Source: Pisaster brevispinus
Taxonomy: Eukaryota; Echinodermata; Asteroidea; Forcipulatida; Asteriidae
Length of the DNA: 64,000 nucleotides
Assembly (NCBI GenBank): GCA_023634235.1
Contig: JAMKCF010000019.1
Location: 9,565,684-9,629,683 of the forward strand
Direction: 5' to 3'
The notes below the pieces were generated by a model, which saw nothing but the letters and a program-made list of their open reading frames with translations, was not told where the DNA came from and made no database searches. This document shows, piece by piece, positions 1 through 11,763 of the stretch. The stretch's first letter is position 1. Each line of letters opens with the position of its first letter. A program made the translations under genes and the position numbers.

Positions 1-74
1 CTTTTTCACTTTGTTTCCTTGAACATCTTTTCTTAAATTTTTATATTTTTTTTAATGAGATAGTGCCCAACTCA

Positions 75-402
75 CAAAGCCAGAAGGTCACTTAAAGGTG
101 AGGGCTACACTTAACTGATTTGGGCTGTCGACCCAGATCAACTGTCACCAGGGGCACGTTGCCACCTACTCCTGGGGCTGAAACAGGGTTACCCTCGTCA
201 CGGTCCATAAGGATGGAGGCAAGGGTATCATCTACTAGGAGCCTGGTTGGCAGAACAGGGAGAGTGCACTACCTTCCCAAGTGGTTAAGTGCCTCGCTCA
301 AGGACACAAGTGTAATTACCGGGATTTGAACCCATACTCTGCTGCTGACAACACCAGAGCTTGGGTCCGATGAACTAAACCGCTCGGCCACGACACGCCA
401 CG
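75..402 (-). repeat. tRNA-derived SINE
   Basis: Read on the minus strand, a tRNA-like head starts near 400 (GGCCGAGCGG, an A-box-like stretch). It carries the Leu(CAA)-like CCAAGCTCTGG segment and an exact B box, GGTTCAAATCC (complement of about 322-332). It is followed by the phrase TGTGTCCTTGAGCGAGGCAC, which also follows the head of the SINE at 62.9 kb. The body downstream differs from that copy, so this is a related but distinct subfamily. The short open frame in this stretch is repeat-derived. That the A/B boxes once drove RNA polymerase III is family knowledge. Confidence 0.75.
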
Positions 403-849
403 CCACATGATTACCTGTGTTGCATAAATTGGTTGTATGTTTTGAAATAAACTAAAACTCATAGACTTTAATATTTTTTCCTTTTTTGCCTCATTAAGTT
501 AACTTTACCTTTGTCACTTTTGGTTTAATTTCTGACATTTGAGGCATATTTAAAAGTAAAATCCCCCTAATCTGCATTGGATTGGTGGGCTTTTACTATA
601 CACATGGGACCCCCTAATTTACAGAAAATGTTGTTGGTTTGAAATAAACCTCATCTCATAAAATTTCTCCCCTCTTAATTTCAGACTTTAAAAGTGCTAA
701 CCAATAAATGATCTTGTAGCATTTCTGTATGATACTACACATTAATTGCACAAGTTTATTACTTCTGCTTAAACCAGAGCAACAACAGACATTCTGCACA
801 CAATTACTACAGAGCTCCATTCGGAACCAGGTGTAACAAATTTAAATTT
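403..849. other. AT-rich spacer, no gene seen
   Basis: AT-rich sequence with stops in all frames. I see no exon-like block or repeat that can be named. Confidence 0.5.
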
Positions 850-867
850 CCATTTTTGAAAAATTAC

Positions 868-961
868 CTTTTACTGATTGAGAGTGCAGCTCATTTTATC
901 ATAGGCTGGTCTTGGACATCTATTGTTGACACTTAGATCTCCTGGGAGATGATAAGCCTTG
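868..961 (-). repeat. Exon-like module A, minus copy 1
   Basis: The complement reads TTGTGTTGCAG, then a core of about 94 nt, then AAAAG|GTAA. It matches the seven plus-strand copies at 25.5-29.2 kb, including GATGTCCAAGACCAGCCTAT. The hairpin arms are degraded here, and the frame used by the best plus copies has stops. It is probably a decayed member of the family. Confidence 0.7.
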
Positions 962-1260
962 CTGCAACACAATCATATAATGTAAAATTTGCAACATTTA
1001 GTGTTTATACAACATGTTCAATCTTGAAAAAAATAAGTTTCTGGTAAATTGCTTTTACATGAGGATTTTGTATTTACTTTTTTTCAAATGTAGGCAAAGA
1101 AAAGGAACATGAAAAAAGCAAAAATTTGTTTGGAGGAGTTACGCATATCAGGATTCTTTGGATTGTTGCAATCAAAATAAGCAACAGTGGTTTTTGAGGT
1201 CATTAAAATCATGAAGAGTTATAATTAACTTTTTGGACGATTGGTGCTTGAACCTCTCTA

Positions 1261-1430
1261 GGCCCAATTTTATAAAGCTGTTAAGCAGAAAAATCTGCTT
1301 AGCAAATAACTTGCAAAGCAAGAATCAGTGGGGTTTTAACCATCGTTAGCTGATATCCTATTTCTGCTAAGCAACATTTTTTGATGCGCTAAGCTAGTTT
1401 TTTCACTCACAGGCTTTATGAAATTAGACC
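1261..1430. mobile_element. MITE, GGCCCAATTT-type terminal repeats
   Basis: It starts GGCCCAATTTTATAAAGC and ends GCTTTATGAAATTAGACC, which are imperfect inverted termini. The interior repeats the phrase TGCTAAGCA. No open frame is present, so it is non-autonomous. The same terminal pattern occurs at 2,953, 53,625 and 54,751, and a sister type at 39,124 and 60,227. The superfamily is not established, as no target duplication is clear. Confidence 0.65.
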
Positions 1431-2585
1431 TTGATCAATGAGTTTTTAAGAACGAAAATAGTACAGCAAATGGGATGCACATCTTAAAAATGACCCAACC
1501 AGTGGAGTAACTAGGAATGCACAGGAATCCAGGAATGTCAACTCTGCAGAAACTCAAAGTGCATTCTTGGTTGAAATTGTATTGCTTCACAAATTTATAT
1601 GCTTTGAGTTTAACATGAAGCATCTCAAAAAATTTACCCAAAGCATTTTAAACCCAACATGAATAAATGCAACCTAGACTGTCAACTTTGAAATGAGTGC
1701 CGAAAAACAAATAACACTTTTAAAAGAATTGTAATGCTACAAGAAAACTTCTGATTTTTCCTTTTGTTTATTATACTAGAGAAACAACAAGCAATTCTGT
1801 ACACAAATAATGCAAAGTTTCATTTGGGGTCCCTATGGGGTCCCTATGATGAAGTATAATTACTAAATTTGAACCCTATGTGTCGCTGTCCGAGAAGTTT
1901 CGCGGGAGGATGTCTCCCAATTTATTATGATGGACAATATGCAATTAGACGTGATGAAAAATAATAAACTCGTTCAGTCGGGAGGTTCCAATTTCTATGT
2001 TTAGTACTTTATTTGTCAATCATCAAATGTACTGTAATCCAATCAGACCGCTGAACTACAACTACATTGATCGTACGCAACAGTTTTGATAAACGTGGCT
2101 GAGTGCACATCATTTAAGTGTAAGTCATGAGTGCCTTGTGTTTCTTTATTGCTGACATCAGAGGTGTTTACATCTTTAGGTCTTTTAACACTGTACTTAT
2201 CTGGAAGACTGAGCCCTGAGCTTACTTTTCAACGCTTTTTTATAGTCTACAACAACTGCGTGCTGCACGCAGAATGCCTGAATCAGTGGACTGATTGGTT
2301 CAACCTTAAAATAGTAAGGCAATGAATGTAAACTCATTCGGTAGCTTGCGCATTGACGCACCTTCCACAGCATGCAACCAAATGTGTGTACACCCAGTTT
2401 ATTAATAAAAGGGGAAAAAGCAATGGATATTATAACAAACAGCTGAAGTTAAGAAAATAATCATTATGAATCAGCAGGACATTATAAATTAGAGATGGAA
2501 TTTAAATTGCCTCAATATCTGTAATAATTGCTAAGCAAAAAGGCAGTCTTCGCCACAATATTTAATTGAATTTTAGTGAAATCAC

Positions 2586-2679
2586 CTTATACTGAAGGAT
2601 AGTGCAGCTCATTTTATGTTTGGCTGGTCTTGGACATCTACTTGTGACGGGTAGATCTCTTTGGCGATGGTAAGCCTTA
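2586..2679 (-). repeat. Exon-like module A, minus copy 2
   Basis: On the complement it runs from TTGTGTTGCAG to a donor-like CAGTATAAG|GTGAT. One arm, GACATCTAC, is kept, and the partner is GTAGATCTC with one mismatch. The loop has lost two bases. The coding-type frame of the plus copies is closed by the indel. It sits in the second unit of the local duplication. Confidence 0.7.
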
Positions 2680-2952
2680 CTGCAACACAAATTCACAAAT
2701 TTAGTGTTTAAGATTTCCAGCTGTTAAAACAATAAGTTTCCAGTAAATTGCTGATACCTTATAAATTTGTATTTACTTGTAGTAAAAAATAAGTGAAGAA
2801 AAGCAACATAAAAACACAGCCCAAGAAAGTATTGGAGGAACTTACATGTATGCATATCAAGATTAATTTGATTGTTTTGGGGGGCATCAAACGCATGAGG
2901 CTTTTTATTTTTTATTTATTAATTTTTTGACAACTGGAACTGGAACTTTTCT

Positions 2953-3121
2953 GGGCCATATTTCATAAAACTGTTCAGCAGAAAATCTAGCTAAGCAAAT
3001 TTCTTTGCTTTGCATGAAATTAGTAAGGGTTTCACTCACAGCAATGCATATGGTATTTTGGCTGATAACCTATTACTGCTAAGCAACATTTTTTTGCTAA
3101 CACATTTATGAATTTGGGCCC
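2953..3121. mobile_element. MITE, second duplicated copy
   Basis: It starts GGGCCATATTTCATAAAAC and ends TTTATGAATTTGGGCCC. Position and flanks match the element at 1261-1430, so this is the same insertion copied by the segmental duplication. Confidence 0.65.
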
Positions 3122-3489
3122 TGATCAATGAGTTTTTTCCAGAACAAAATTTATACAGAAAACTGCATGCACATTAACTAAAAATTACCAGACCAGTGGT
3201 GTAACTGCAGGGGGATGCTGGAGACCCCCTCAGAACTCTTGCCCCTCCCCCACAAAAAGAAAAAAAAGAGATTAAAAAAAGCCGCACAAATGAATGTTCG
3301 ATACATTAAACATCCTCCCATTTATGTCTGCCCCTGCTATCCAGCCCCCTCCCCTCAACAAACAAACACACAAACACCACAACACTCCAATAAACATAAA
3401 CATGACTGGTTATGCCACTGGACTCCCCAAAGCTGACAATTTACTTGATACATCACTCAGCAATGAACATGAAGCATATTAAGGAACAT

Positions 3490-6400
3490 TCCCAGTGTAT
3501 GTTATTAAGCAAGTATTGATAGGACCACTGTTGATAGATTCAACCTGTTTTGGAATTTTAAAAAACCTTGTATACACCCCTAATATTAATGGACCCTCAT
3601 CCTGATTTTAGGCTTGTGCTTTGTATCGATCCCTAAGAGTACTACTGCACAAAGGTATTATACATAGGCCTACAGTGCTGCAAAAACAGCCCACTATACT
3701 GAAGATAATTGGGAAAAGGAAAAACTTTAAAATTACTTCCTTTTTATCTTGCCTTTGAAATTTACTTAGATTACGTTGATAGGAAAAACATCATTGAAAA
3801 TTGGCAAGCATGTCTATTGGGGAAAAATGTATACATCAGTTTAGAATTTGTAAATTTTACATGAGATGCAGTTATTTAGCTTTTTTTATTGGTGGCAATG
3901 TGAGTAAAATGATGTTTGTAGTATACAAAGAAATACTGAAAACAATAAAAGCCCATGCTTCAATTTTCTAATAATTGTTGATATTGCACTGCTTGAATAC
4001 TGGCTGCCTTCTCCAAATACTCTATGTCAGGTATTGAGTCTTTTCAACTTCCGAGGCTCAGAATTTACATTCTTTTCAAACAATTATTTTATTTGTGTTT
4101 TTCAAAGGAAATTTACCTTTTACTATTGAGCAGTAAAAAAAAAAAGCAATGATACATGTATTTGGGGTATTTAAATTAAATATTATATGTGTTTAGTGCG
4201 TTTTACATCACCATATTACATTGCAATATTGAGAAATGGAAAAGTCAAATCCATGTCAATCACAAATTTAAACTACGTCAAACCTGAACTGGACTAATTT
4301 TCTGGTACAAGGCCAATGACAAATATGTATCCAGTGTGAGGATTTGACATTTTATAAAAACATTTGTGAAGTATATTTGTGAAGTACATATATTGCATGC
4401 TTTATTTGGGTCAAATTCGTTCTTCTCCCTCAAGCAAGCTCAATGTAATTTAGACTTTTAAGCTGGAAGTGATGGAACTTCAGCCAATATACATGAAAAA
4501 TGCATGTTTATTAATTGATTTATCTGTTTACAGAGAAGGCAGTTTATTTGAAAAGATGCATGATGATGCATGACATTTCTCAAACATTTATTTGTTGACA
4601 TGTAGGCCTAGATATTTTGGAGACTGGGACTATAAAGAAAAAGAAAATAAACACAACTTTTTGTCAAAAAAAACACCCCACAAAAACAACCAAATAATTA
4701 TTTTAAAGTCTAAAAAGTCTTTAAAATAGTGATTTTGAATCAATAAACGTTTGTAAACTGACAAAATAAGTTGTTTTACTAAATTTCAGTGCTGAAACTA
4801 GGATACAGTTTTAGAGCGGTACAAGGGGGTGCACCATTTTTTCTAGGGGGACATGTTTGGCCAATTAAAATTTGTTTCTGATTACATTTCTCTAAAACAA
4901 GCCCATTTCAGGGTTCTTGCTAGGCCATTATGTTTTTTGTTTTTTTTACAATCTGACGTGAGCTTAAAAACATAAAGGGTGGAAAAATTGTTTTAAAAAC
5001 AAATAAATTGTCACATTAAAGCTTACAAAAAATATGTAATTTTACTCTAATTTTTAATATCAAAAGAAAATTCAAATGGGGTATGGGGAGGGGGTTGGCA
5101 TGTGCCCCGTGCCACCTTTCCTGAAACATACAGCCCTGCATTCCAATGCTGAGGAATTTGTTGAAACTTAAATTTGCACTTTTATTTTATAATGTTTTCT
5201 ACTTTTCCCCTTCTTTACTCTATAAAAACTGTACATCTGAGCAACACATACTAATTTGTCTGGATCAAGATACAATACTCTATTGTATACTTGGGTTGGC
5301 ACAAATCTGAACTGTATGAGAAAAGTAGGCCTACTTTTTTTGGGGGGGGGTAGAAAATCTATGTATTTATAAAATTTATTTAAATCAGTGAAACAGGAAA
5401 TTCGACAGCATTCATTTGTATTAAATGATAAGTTGTGCTGTTGCAGTGAAGGCTGTCAATAACTTTGCCAATGACTGATTTTCATACTTGCACATCTGCT
5501 AAATCCAAGTTAATGAATTGTATTTTAATGTGTACTTTCCTCCAGTGTGCACACAGATATTCAAATAGTGTGTGAATATTCATTTGAAAACATTTGAATA
5601 TGAAAGTAGTTGTTTGAATATATTAGCCCCGAAAGGTAAGAATGACCAAGAATGTCTGGAATTAGGTGTGGCCTTTTGTGTGAGTGACTGTGTAGGGAAG
5701 TGTGGGTGAATGGGCAAGGAGAGTACAAGTGGTTTTACCAAGACACACCCTATACTAGTCTTTTGCTGCATGTCTGACCTATGCTAACCTCAGTGGTGTA
5801 ACTTCTTTCTGCAAATCCAATGTTTAACTCTTGGGGCTAGTGGCTCCATGAAATATCTATGGGTTTTGTTCTACTAAACTATAAAGCAGTGGGAGACTAA
5901 GATAAACTTGGAGGCATTGAGGCTAACATGTGACAAGCCCAGTGAGAACAGCAGACAGCAAGGCAGCTCATTAAACTGCAAACCAGTAAGTTAATTTGTT
6001 TTATTCCAATAAGATGTTTGGAGACATAAAGGGACTTGCAATTAATTGATTGCCTCATAAACATGATAAATACTTAGGTGGCCTATAGGAAATTGATCTG
6101 CTCCAGTCCGCAAACTGACAATGTGTTATCAGTAAACGATTTTTTCGCAATTTGTAAGTTTTGCATGCACTTATAAAAAGTCAAAACGCTAATTTGCGAT
6201 CAAATATGCAATACTTTTTTAAAAACATTTTTCTTGAAACATGTACACACAATTTGGAAAATCTTTCACAGCCTTTCCATATATTTTTCCATATTTCCAC
6301 ACAGCCTTTCCATATATTATATTTTGAAGCTCTGTGGTTGACACACGAAGCCTAATTGTGACAATTTCCAGTCATCTATTGACTTTGTTGACACGTGCTT

Positions 6401-7250
6401 CCCCCATGTCCATAATTGTAGGCCTACAGAACTTCTAGCGTAAGTTATGCATGACATGAGTACAAGTGCAAATTTTACTAGCGCTAAATGTACCGACACA
6501 TGTTCTCAATCACTGTTTGGGTCGGCGTTGATGATGATCAGGGGGGAGGGGGTGGGGGCAGGGGCCCACAACTTATTTTACCTCATTCACCCTGCCGTAA
6601 AGTTTACATTTGCGACATGTCAGTGTGCTTGACCAACCTCAAAAAAATCAATCCAGACCCTTACTAATATGCCTACTTGTGCGATAGAGAAAATTTTCTC
6701 CTCACACACAACTATTACCAAATACTAAAAACGTTTTTTATTTTATACCTTGATTATATGAATAATATATAAAACAAAACCATCAATTATTATGTGGTTT
6801 CCCAATTTAAGCATTTTTATAATTGTTTATAAAGGTTCAAAAGTTTGTTGTCGTCCAATTATTTTTATATCCTGAAATGAAAACTGGAAAAAATGGTGTT
6901 GTTTTCAATTTTAAATATCAAGAGGTAACCACAAGGGAAACTGACTGGGTAAATTTTGTTCAAACCCCCAAACTTGGCTTTTTTTATTTTAACAAATTTT
7001 CTAGGGCCTTAGAGAAGAAAAAATCATGCAAGGGTACATATTTGACAAACTTTATTTTCTCTAAAAGCATGTTCACGATTTTATCATATACCTCATTTTA
7101 ACCTCAAAGATGCATTTTACAAGAATTGAAAAGTTCTTTAATTTTCCCCAAATCTTGCTCAAATGTTGCTTTCACCAACACAGGGCTCCCCATATTAGGT
7201 CATAACGGGGTTTTAGGAGGAACTAATCTTTGAAAATTCTTTTTTTAAAT
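3490..7250. other. Gene-free AT-rich stretch
   Basis: I see no convincing exon, RNA gene or terminal-repeat element. Short homopolymers are present, and CAGTGGTGTAAC near 5,792 resembles a hAT terminus without a partner. Short open frames here have no recognisable similarity. Confidence 0.5.
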
Positions 7251-7262
7251 TATTGTAATATT

Positions 7263-8110
7263 GGTCATGAATTGCACTCTGATTGGTTTAAGACTGGTTA
7301 TGTGGGGGTTGTATTAACATGTGATATAAAGACCAGCTCTGTGAAGTAGCCAATAAATGGTCCTTAAACAAGCATATTTTGTTTTGTAAAAGTTTTGTAT
7401 GGACTGTGCTTGTTGTGCAGGAACTGTCAAATCAACTTTTTATTTTATGCGTACTGTTTTTGTGTTTTGGGGCAAGGAGAGATTGTGCCACGTGCACGTG
7501 CATACGGCGTGTACACATGAACGCGCAGACAAACCAATGTAAGGTATCAGGTATGCACATGAAACCAACATTATGCAATGCATAAAGCCGAACACTAAAC
7601 AAAGTATATTTATTGTACTGTATTTTCAAAGCTCATAGTCTGGTTCTTGAAAATAGACATAGTTAATGTGTAAAAGATTAGGTCCCAAGCAACCATTTAC
7701 CCCGCCAAGTTGTATGCAAATGTAGGCTGCCAATTGGTGAAAGTTTTGTGAACAATAATACATCACACAGCAATGCATGTATGTATGTTAACACTCTGCA
7801 TCAGTTATGATTCAGGTGGGTAAGACCTATTTTTGCAAACAGCAGAGAGTTTATGAACTCTGATTGGTTGAAGGCTGGTCACATGGGGGTGTATTAACAA
7901 GTGATTTAAAGACCGGCTCTGTTTTAGTCAATAAATCAATGGCCCCTAAAGGAGCATGTTCTGTAAAAGTTGTGTAAAAGTTGTGTACATGCACTGTGCT
8001 TGTTGTGCAGCAACTATCAAGTCAACTGCTTTCATTGTGCGTTTTGTTTTTTTGTTTTTTGGCAAAGAGAGATTGTATTGTGTGCATGCACATACCACGG
8101 ACAGGTATGC
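7263..8110. repeat. Direct duplication, copies ~590 bp apart
   Basis: Blocks 7263-7530 and 7852-8110 share TCTGATTGGTT, AAAGACC(A/G)GCTCTGT, CTGTGCTTGTTGTGCAG and GAGAGATTGT in the same order. Divergence is clear, so the duplication is not recent. TTGTTGTGCAG looks like a splice acceptor, but no consistent open frame follows in both copies. Confidence 0.6.
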
Positions 8111-8586
8111 ATGGGTTTATGCCTAGGCCCTTATGGAGTCTTTTACACAAGGGAACAAATGGACCACAAATTTTTTCTTTGTTCAACTTGAACCCCTCAG
8201 AGAAATTCTTTGTTCTTAAAATAGAACAACAATTAGCAGGACCCAGCCATTGACACAATCCTAAAACAATTCACCGACTTTACTTGATAACAGTTTTTAT
8301 AAAAAGATTCTACGCCCTAATGAAGATGATGAAAATTGTTGCTGTTTCTTGTTCTTGTTTGTTTGTTTGTTCGTTTGTTTTGAGAGTTTTTGAGGGGGAG
8401 GGGGGTTGTGGGCCAATTTCAGTTGGGTTGATGCATGAAAAAAAAAACTGCTTAAAAAACAAATTATAATCACCATGGCATAAAAAGTTTCGATAATTGT
8501 TTAAATTTACATGCACATATTTAAGAAATATTAATAATTTATGCCGGCCTTGACTGTATCTATCACTCAGTATCATACCTGCCAAT

Positions 8587-8816
8587 CAGTGGCGTAACTA
8601 GACATTTTCATTTGGGGGGGGGCAAGTGGGGGCAAAGATTAAATTTGGGGGTGCCAAAGAAGTGCAAGGCTATCATTAAATATGTTAACTGATTTATATA
8701 TTATAAGAATATACTTTTCTGTGATTTCATATGGGGGGGCAAGAGGGGGGGGCAAGGGTTCTGTGCGGGGGGGGGGGGGCGCAGGCCCCCCTGCCCCCCC
8801 TCTGGTGACGCCACTG
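8587..8816. mobile_element. hAT-type MITE, 230 bp, with target duplications
   Basis: The element starts CAGTGGCGTAAC and ends GGTGACGCCACTG. The ends are inverted repeats (CAGTGGCG / CGCCACTG). It is flanked on both sides by the identical octamer CTGCCAAT (8579-8586 and 8817-8824). An 8-bp target duplication with CAGTGGCG-type ends is typical of hAT transposons. The interior has runs of G on both sides of an AT-rich middle and no transposase frame. Identical flanks suggest a fairly young insertion. Confidence 0.88.
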
Positions 8817-8887
8817 CTGCCAATCATTTTAATATTTATACACAGTTGTTCTTTTTCAGTGACACCAGTTTTATAACAAAACCCACT

Positions 8888-9440
8888 TCACTTGGGACGG
8901 GCCGTGCAAAACTTGTCAAAATGTGAAAAACTAAATTTGTACGGCAAACTCACACTAACGCCGACGGGGCCCGGCCCTTCTTTTCTAAAGGCCTGTAGCA
9001 CTCTTTTCTTGGCCGTGCTAAGAATTTTAGTTGTACGGTATTTCAGACAAGTTGTTCGGTAATCCTCACCCGCAATTTCGACATTGTCGTCTGCTGCACG
9101 CCGAAAAAAGTCAACACATGTGCAATGTTGTTTGTTTTTTTTTACTTTGCAGGTTGTGCGGAAAACACCCAAATTTCTTAAAATTATGCAAATGAAAATC
9201 CTTTACAACACTTTTGTTCTCAAGACAAAACAAATTCAACTCACCTTCGCACTTTTTCTAGTAGTTTAATCTTGGAATTCCAGTGAAAAGCTGATTTATT
9301 TGGAGCAAAAGACACGAAAACTTCTCCAAAGTCGTCAATTTTTCCTTCGAATGCCAGCAACCTTTTGCCTGCGCGCCCCCAGCCCGGCCCGGCCCCCGGG
9401 GCCAAGTTCATGCAACCCGGCTTTCTAATTTGCATAACAA
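8888..9440 (-). promoter_or_regulatory. Candidate first exons/promoter of a minus-strand transcript
   Basis: This block is GC-richer than its surroundings (GGCCCCGGGGGCCGGGCC and similar near 9,380-9,410). On the complement an open frame of 64 residues (9435 to 9241) runs into an excellent donor, CGAAG|GTGAGT, at about 9,245. Further down the complement, GGCGTGCAG is followed by ACAATGTCG and CGG|GTGAGG, which could be a small second exon. A further donor-like AGT|GTGAGT lies near 8,950. No protein family is recognised. The segment may be a promoter with 5' exons or an old repeat. Confidence 0.3.
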
Positions 9441-10292
9441 AGCCTTAACCCTTCTTTGGCCAAATTTATGACCATATTTGGTAATAAAAAGCGTGGGCCT
9501 TTCAAGAGGTGAAACTATTTATTTTAAAAGGGGTCGATCAGGGACGTCTGCTTACATGAGTTAAACTCATTAATTTTTTTAACCAGTGTTTACACAGTGA
9601 GATTGTTATTGATTGGCTAATTAAGTGAACAATACCCCTTGAAGAAAATGGAAGACACGAAAGAACAGAGCAGAGATGTTTGTCTTAAGGTATTGAGAAT
9701 TTAGAAGTTGACCAATACTATCCATCCGGTAATGCACATGATCTACGCGTGACTGAAATGTAAGGAACACTGTTTTTGTAAACAGGTAATGAGAAATTAA
9801 AAGTTGACCAATTGGGTTATACTATTTGTATGGTTTGTAATATTTCAAAGTCACCCCAAAACGTTCAAAAGGCCCTTGGAAATGACAATTTCTTTGAATA
9901 TGCACCATAATGATTATTCGATATCCTTAAAAAGCACATGGGAAAATACCTACAAATTCCCGATGTTTCCTCGTAAAACTTGTGATATGGGGTTATTTCA
10001 TCAGTTTGCTTTAAGCACACCCCGCTGAACCCAACTTTCCCTGCCATTGATCCCCATTAATATTATGGAATAATCCCCGCCCCCACCAACCAATATTCTG
10101 TCTTACAAAGTAGTCTGTACACTTTCTGGGCGGCCTTTTGTTAATTTGTATTAACCTTCGAGAAGTCTGGGGAGATGACCAACCAATGTTATTGTTTTTG
10201 TTTAACACGTGTTTGACTGCGCTGTAAACCACGCGACATCACGATCGGAACAGCTCGATCTCTGCTGTGTAACACGTTTGAAAGGACTTGAA
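9441..10292. other. Spacer and likely 5' region of the ALKBH6 relic
   Basis: No gene is seen at 9,441-10,200. The last ~90 bases before the ATG at 10,293 contain CACGCGACATCACGATCG and read like a TATA-less 5' untranslated region, but no core-promoter motif can be assigned with confidence. Confidence 0.35.
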
Positions 10293-10328
10293 ATGTCTGA
10301 TGACCTGGAAGAATTCAGAGTGAAGGAG
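10293..10328 (+). pseudogene. ALKBH6-like exon 1 (start codon)
   Basis: It reads MSDDLEEFRVKE and stops at GAG|GTAATT, a usable donor in phase 0. Vertebrate ALKBH6 has an LEPFRVEQAPP-type N-terminus, so LEEFRVKE fits the same position. The context GAAATGT is acceptable for initiation. If read on to the nearest acceptor-like site (TTTACAG at 10,977), the frame closes after six codons. Confidence 0.65.
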
Positions 10329-10735
10329 GTAATTAATTATTATTTTATGTGTTTTCAAACGATCTTTTGAGTTAATACAAATAAAAAGTAGGTTTCCAAG
10401 GATAGTCAGGGGAAGGAAGGATCGAGGCAATACGATTGTCTCTGGGTAACACTTTACATCATAATTAGGTGTTCAGGCAATCCGCCCGGAACACCTCTTG
10501 TTAGCTTTTAGTTTTAGTTATGTAGCCTGACTTAATTAGTTGAAATAATCGTCCTTCGATCCCCTTGATGGACATTACACAATAGATGTATGTTTGTTTT
10601 TGTAAATTGGGCAAATCTGATCACTGGTTTGACAAATAGCTAAAAAGAGCTGAAATAGAAAAACAGATTGAAAGTACTACCTCCGAGTCTGACCGTCAGG
10701 AGGATCGAGGATTTAGATGAAGCCTAGATTGCAAC

Positions 10736-10895
10736 CAGGCCTGGAGAGTGGACTTCACAGAGGCAATGGAGGCAGTTGCCTCAATACCCCCTGTGCCCCT
10801 TGAAATGTTTCAGTAGAAACTTCTATTTTCCTCATTAAAATGCCTTTTGCCAATGACAAGGAGAAACTGCCTTGCCCTTCTGAAATTTCAGGCCT
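10736..10895. mobile_element. MITE, CAGGCCTGGAG-type
   Basis: It starts CAGGCCTGGAGAGTGGACTT and ends TGAAATTTCAGGCCT. The interior phrase TTGCCTC...CCCCTTGAAATG...CTGCCTTGCCC matches the element at 58,968-59,150 (GTGCCCCCTTCAAAAG...GGCCTTGCCC). It lies inside the first intron of the ALKBH6 relic. Confidence 0.55.
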
Positions 10896-11087
10896 ATGCA
10901 ACCACCTACTGCCTGCGTTGTCTTGTGATTGTTGTCAATTTATACATTTATTTATCCTTTTTTGCTTTACAGAATGTCAGATTATGTAAATAAAGTTCTA
11001 TTTTAACAAAGAGACTAGTAGAGCTTTATTGAATAATTATTACATTTATGGCAATTTTCTTTTTCTCTTTTTCTTTCTTTGATTCAG

Positions 11088-11138
11088 CTCCCAAACCAAA
11101 ATGAAAACAACTGTCAAACAGAATACTAGAAAACTGGG
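11088..11138 (+). pseudogene. ALKBH6-like exon with in-frame TGA
   Basis: A strong polypyrimidine tract and GATTCAG| precede it, and TGGG|GTGAGT follows, so both borders look functional. In phase 1 it reads APKPK-stop-KQLSNRILENWG. ALKBH6 proteins have APKPKWTQLSGR..QNWGG here, so the stop (TGA) stands where tryptophan (TGG) is expected. A single base change explains it. Length (51 nt) and phase agree with a conserved exon. Confidence 0.75.
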
Positions 11139-11763
11139 GTGAGTAAGTTTTCAAGATCTTGAGGGTGTTTTCTGAAAGTGAAACCAACTATGGCAATGGA
11201 CTGACTATGCTTAGCAATTTTGCACACTTCACTTAGCAATTCAGATTTATACACATCTTAAGAGAACTGATCAATCTTGGCTTTTTGTGAAATTGTGCCC
11301 ATACCACCTCTCTTTGAAGGGTAGTAGTTTTCCCCAGTAGTTTCCAGAAGTGCAGAATATGTCCAAACCAGGGCACCTTTGGAACATATGTTTAATAATA
11401 CTATAACATGTATTTCTAATAGCACTCTCTGTTTTGCTGTCTACTTTTGGTTGCTTTGTAGTTTAATATTCCATAGAATTGTTTAACTTCTGTAAAGATG
11501 TCCCAAGTCTCAAACACAATTGTTAATTTTTTTTGACATGTTTCAGATTATTATGACATGCTTGGCTTGTATGCTTATTTAGCACATCTGTTATACTTGG
11601 TTGGTTTGCTGTTTCTGCTTCAAATGTTTTTCCTGTGGTTAGCATACTTTTGTCTGCTTAGCAGTTTTACAAATTGCTCCTTATGGTCAGTTTCTCATTT
11701 AAAAAATGATTTAATTGTGAAATGCAACATCTTGATAAATTCTACATTGTTTTCTCTCTTTAG

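Larger units (their letters stand above)
850..3480. repeat. Two-copy segmental direct duplication
   Basis: Blocks about 850-1650 and 2575-3480 align end to end. In order, both hold a minus-strand module A, the phrase AAATTTGTATTTACTT or a close form, a GGAGGA(A/G)TTAC phrase, a MITE, then TGATCAATGAGTTTTT and CCAGTGG(A/T)GTAACT. The MITE lies at the same place in both copies, so it was there before the duplication. The spacer 1651-2574 holds no recognised feature. Confidence 0.7.

Noticed and set aside
8682..8876. Glycine/proline-rich frames on both strands near 8.7 kb
   Set aside because: They are translations of the G runs inside the hAT MITE.
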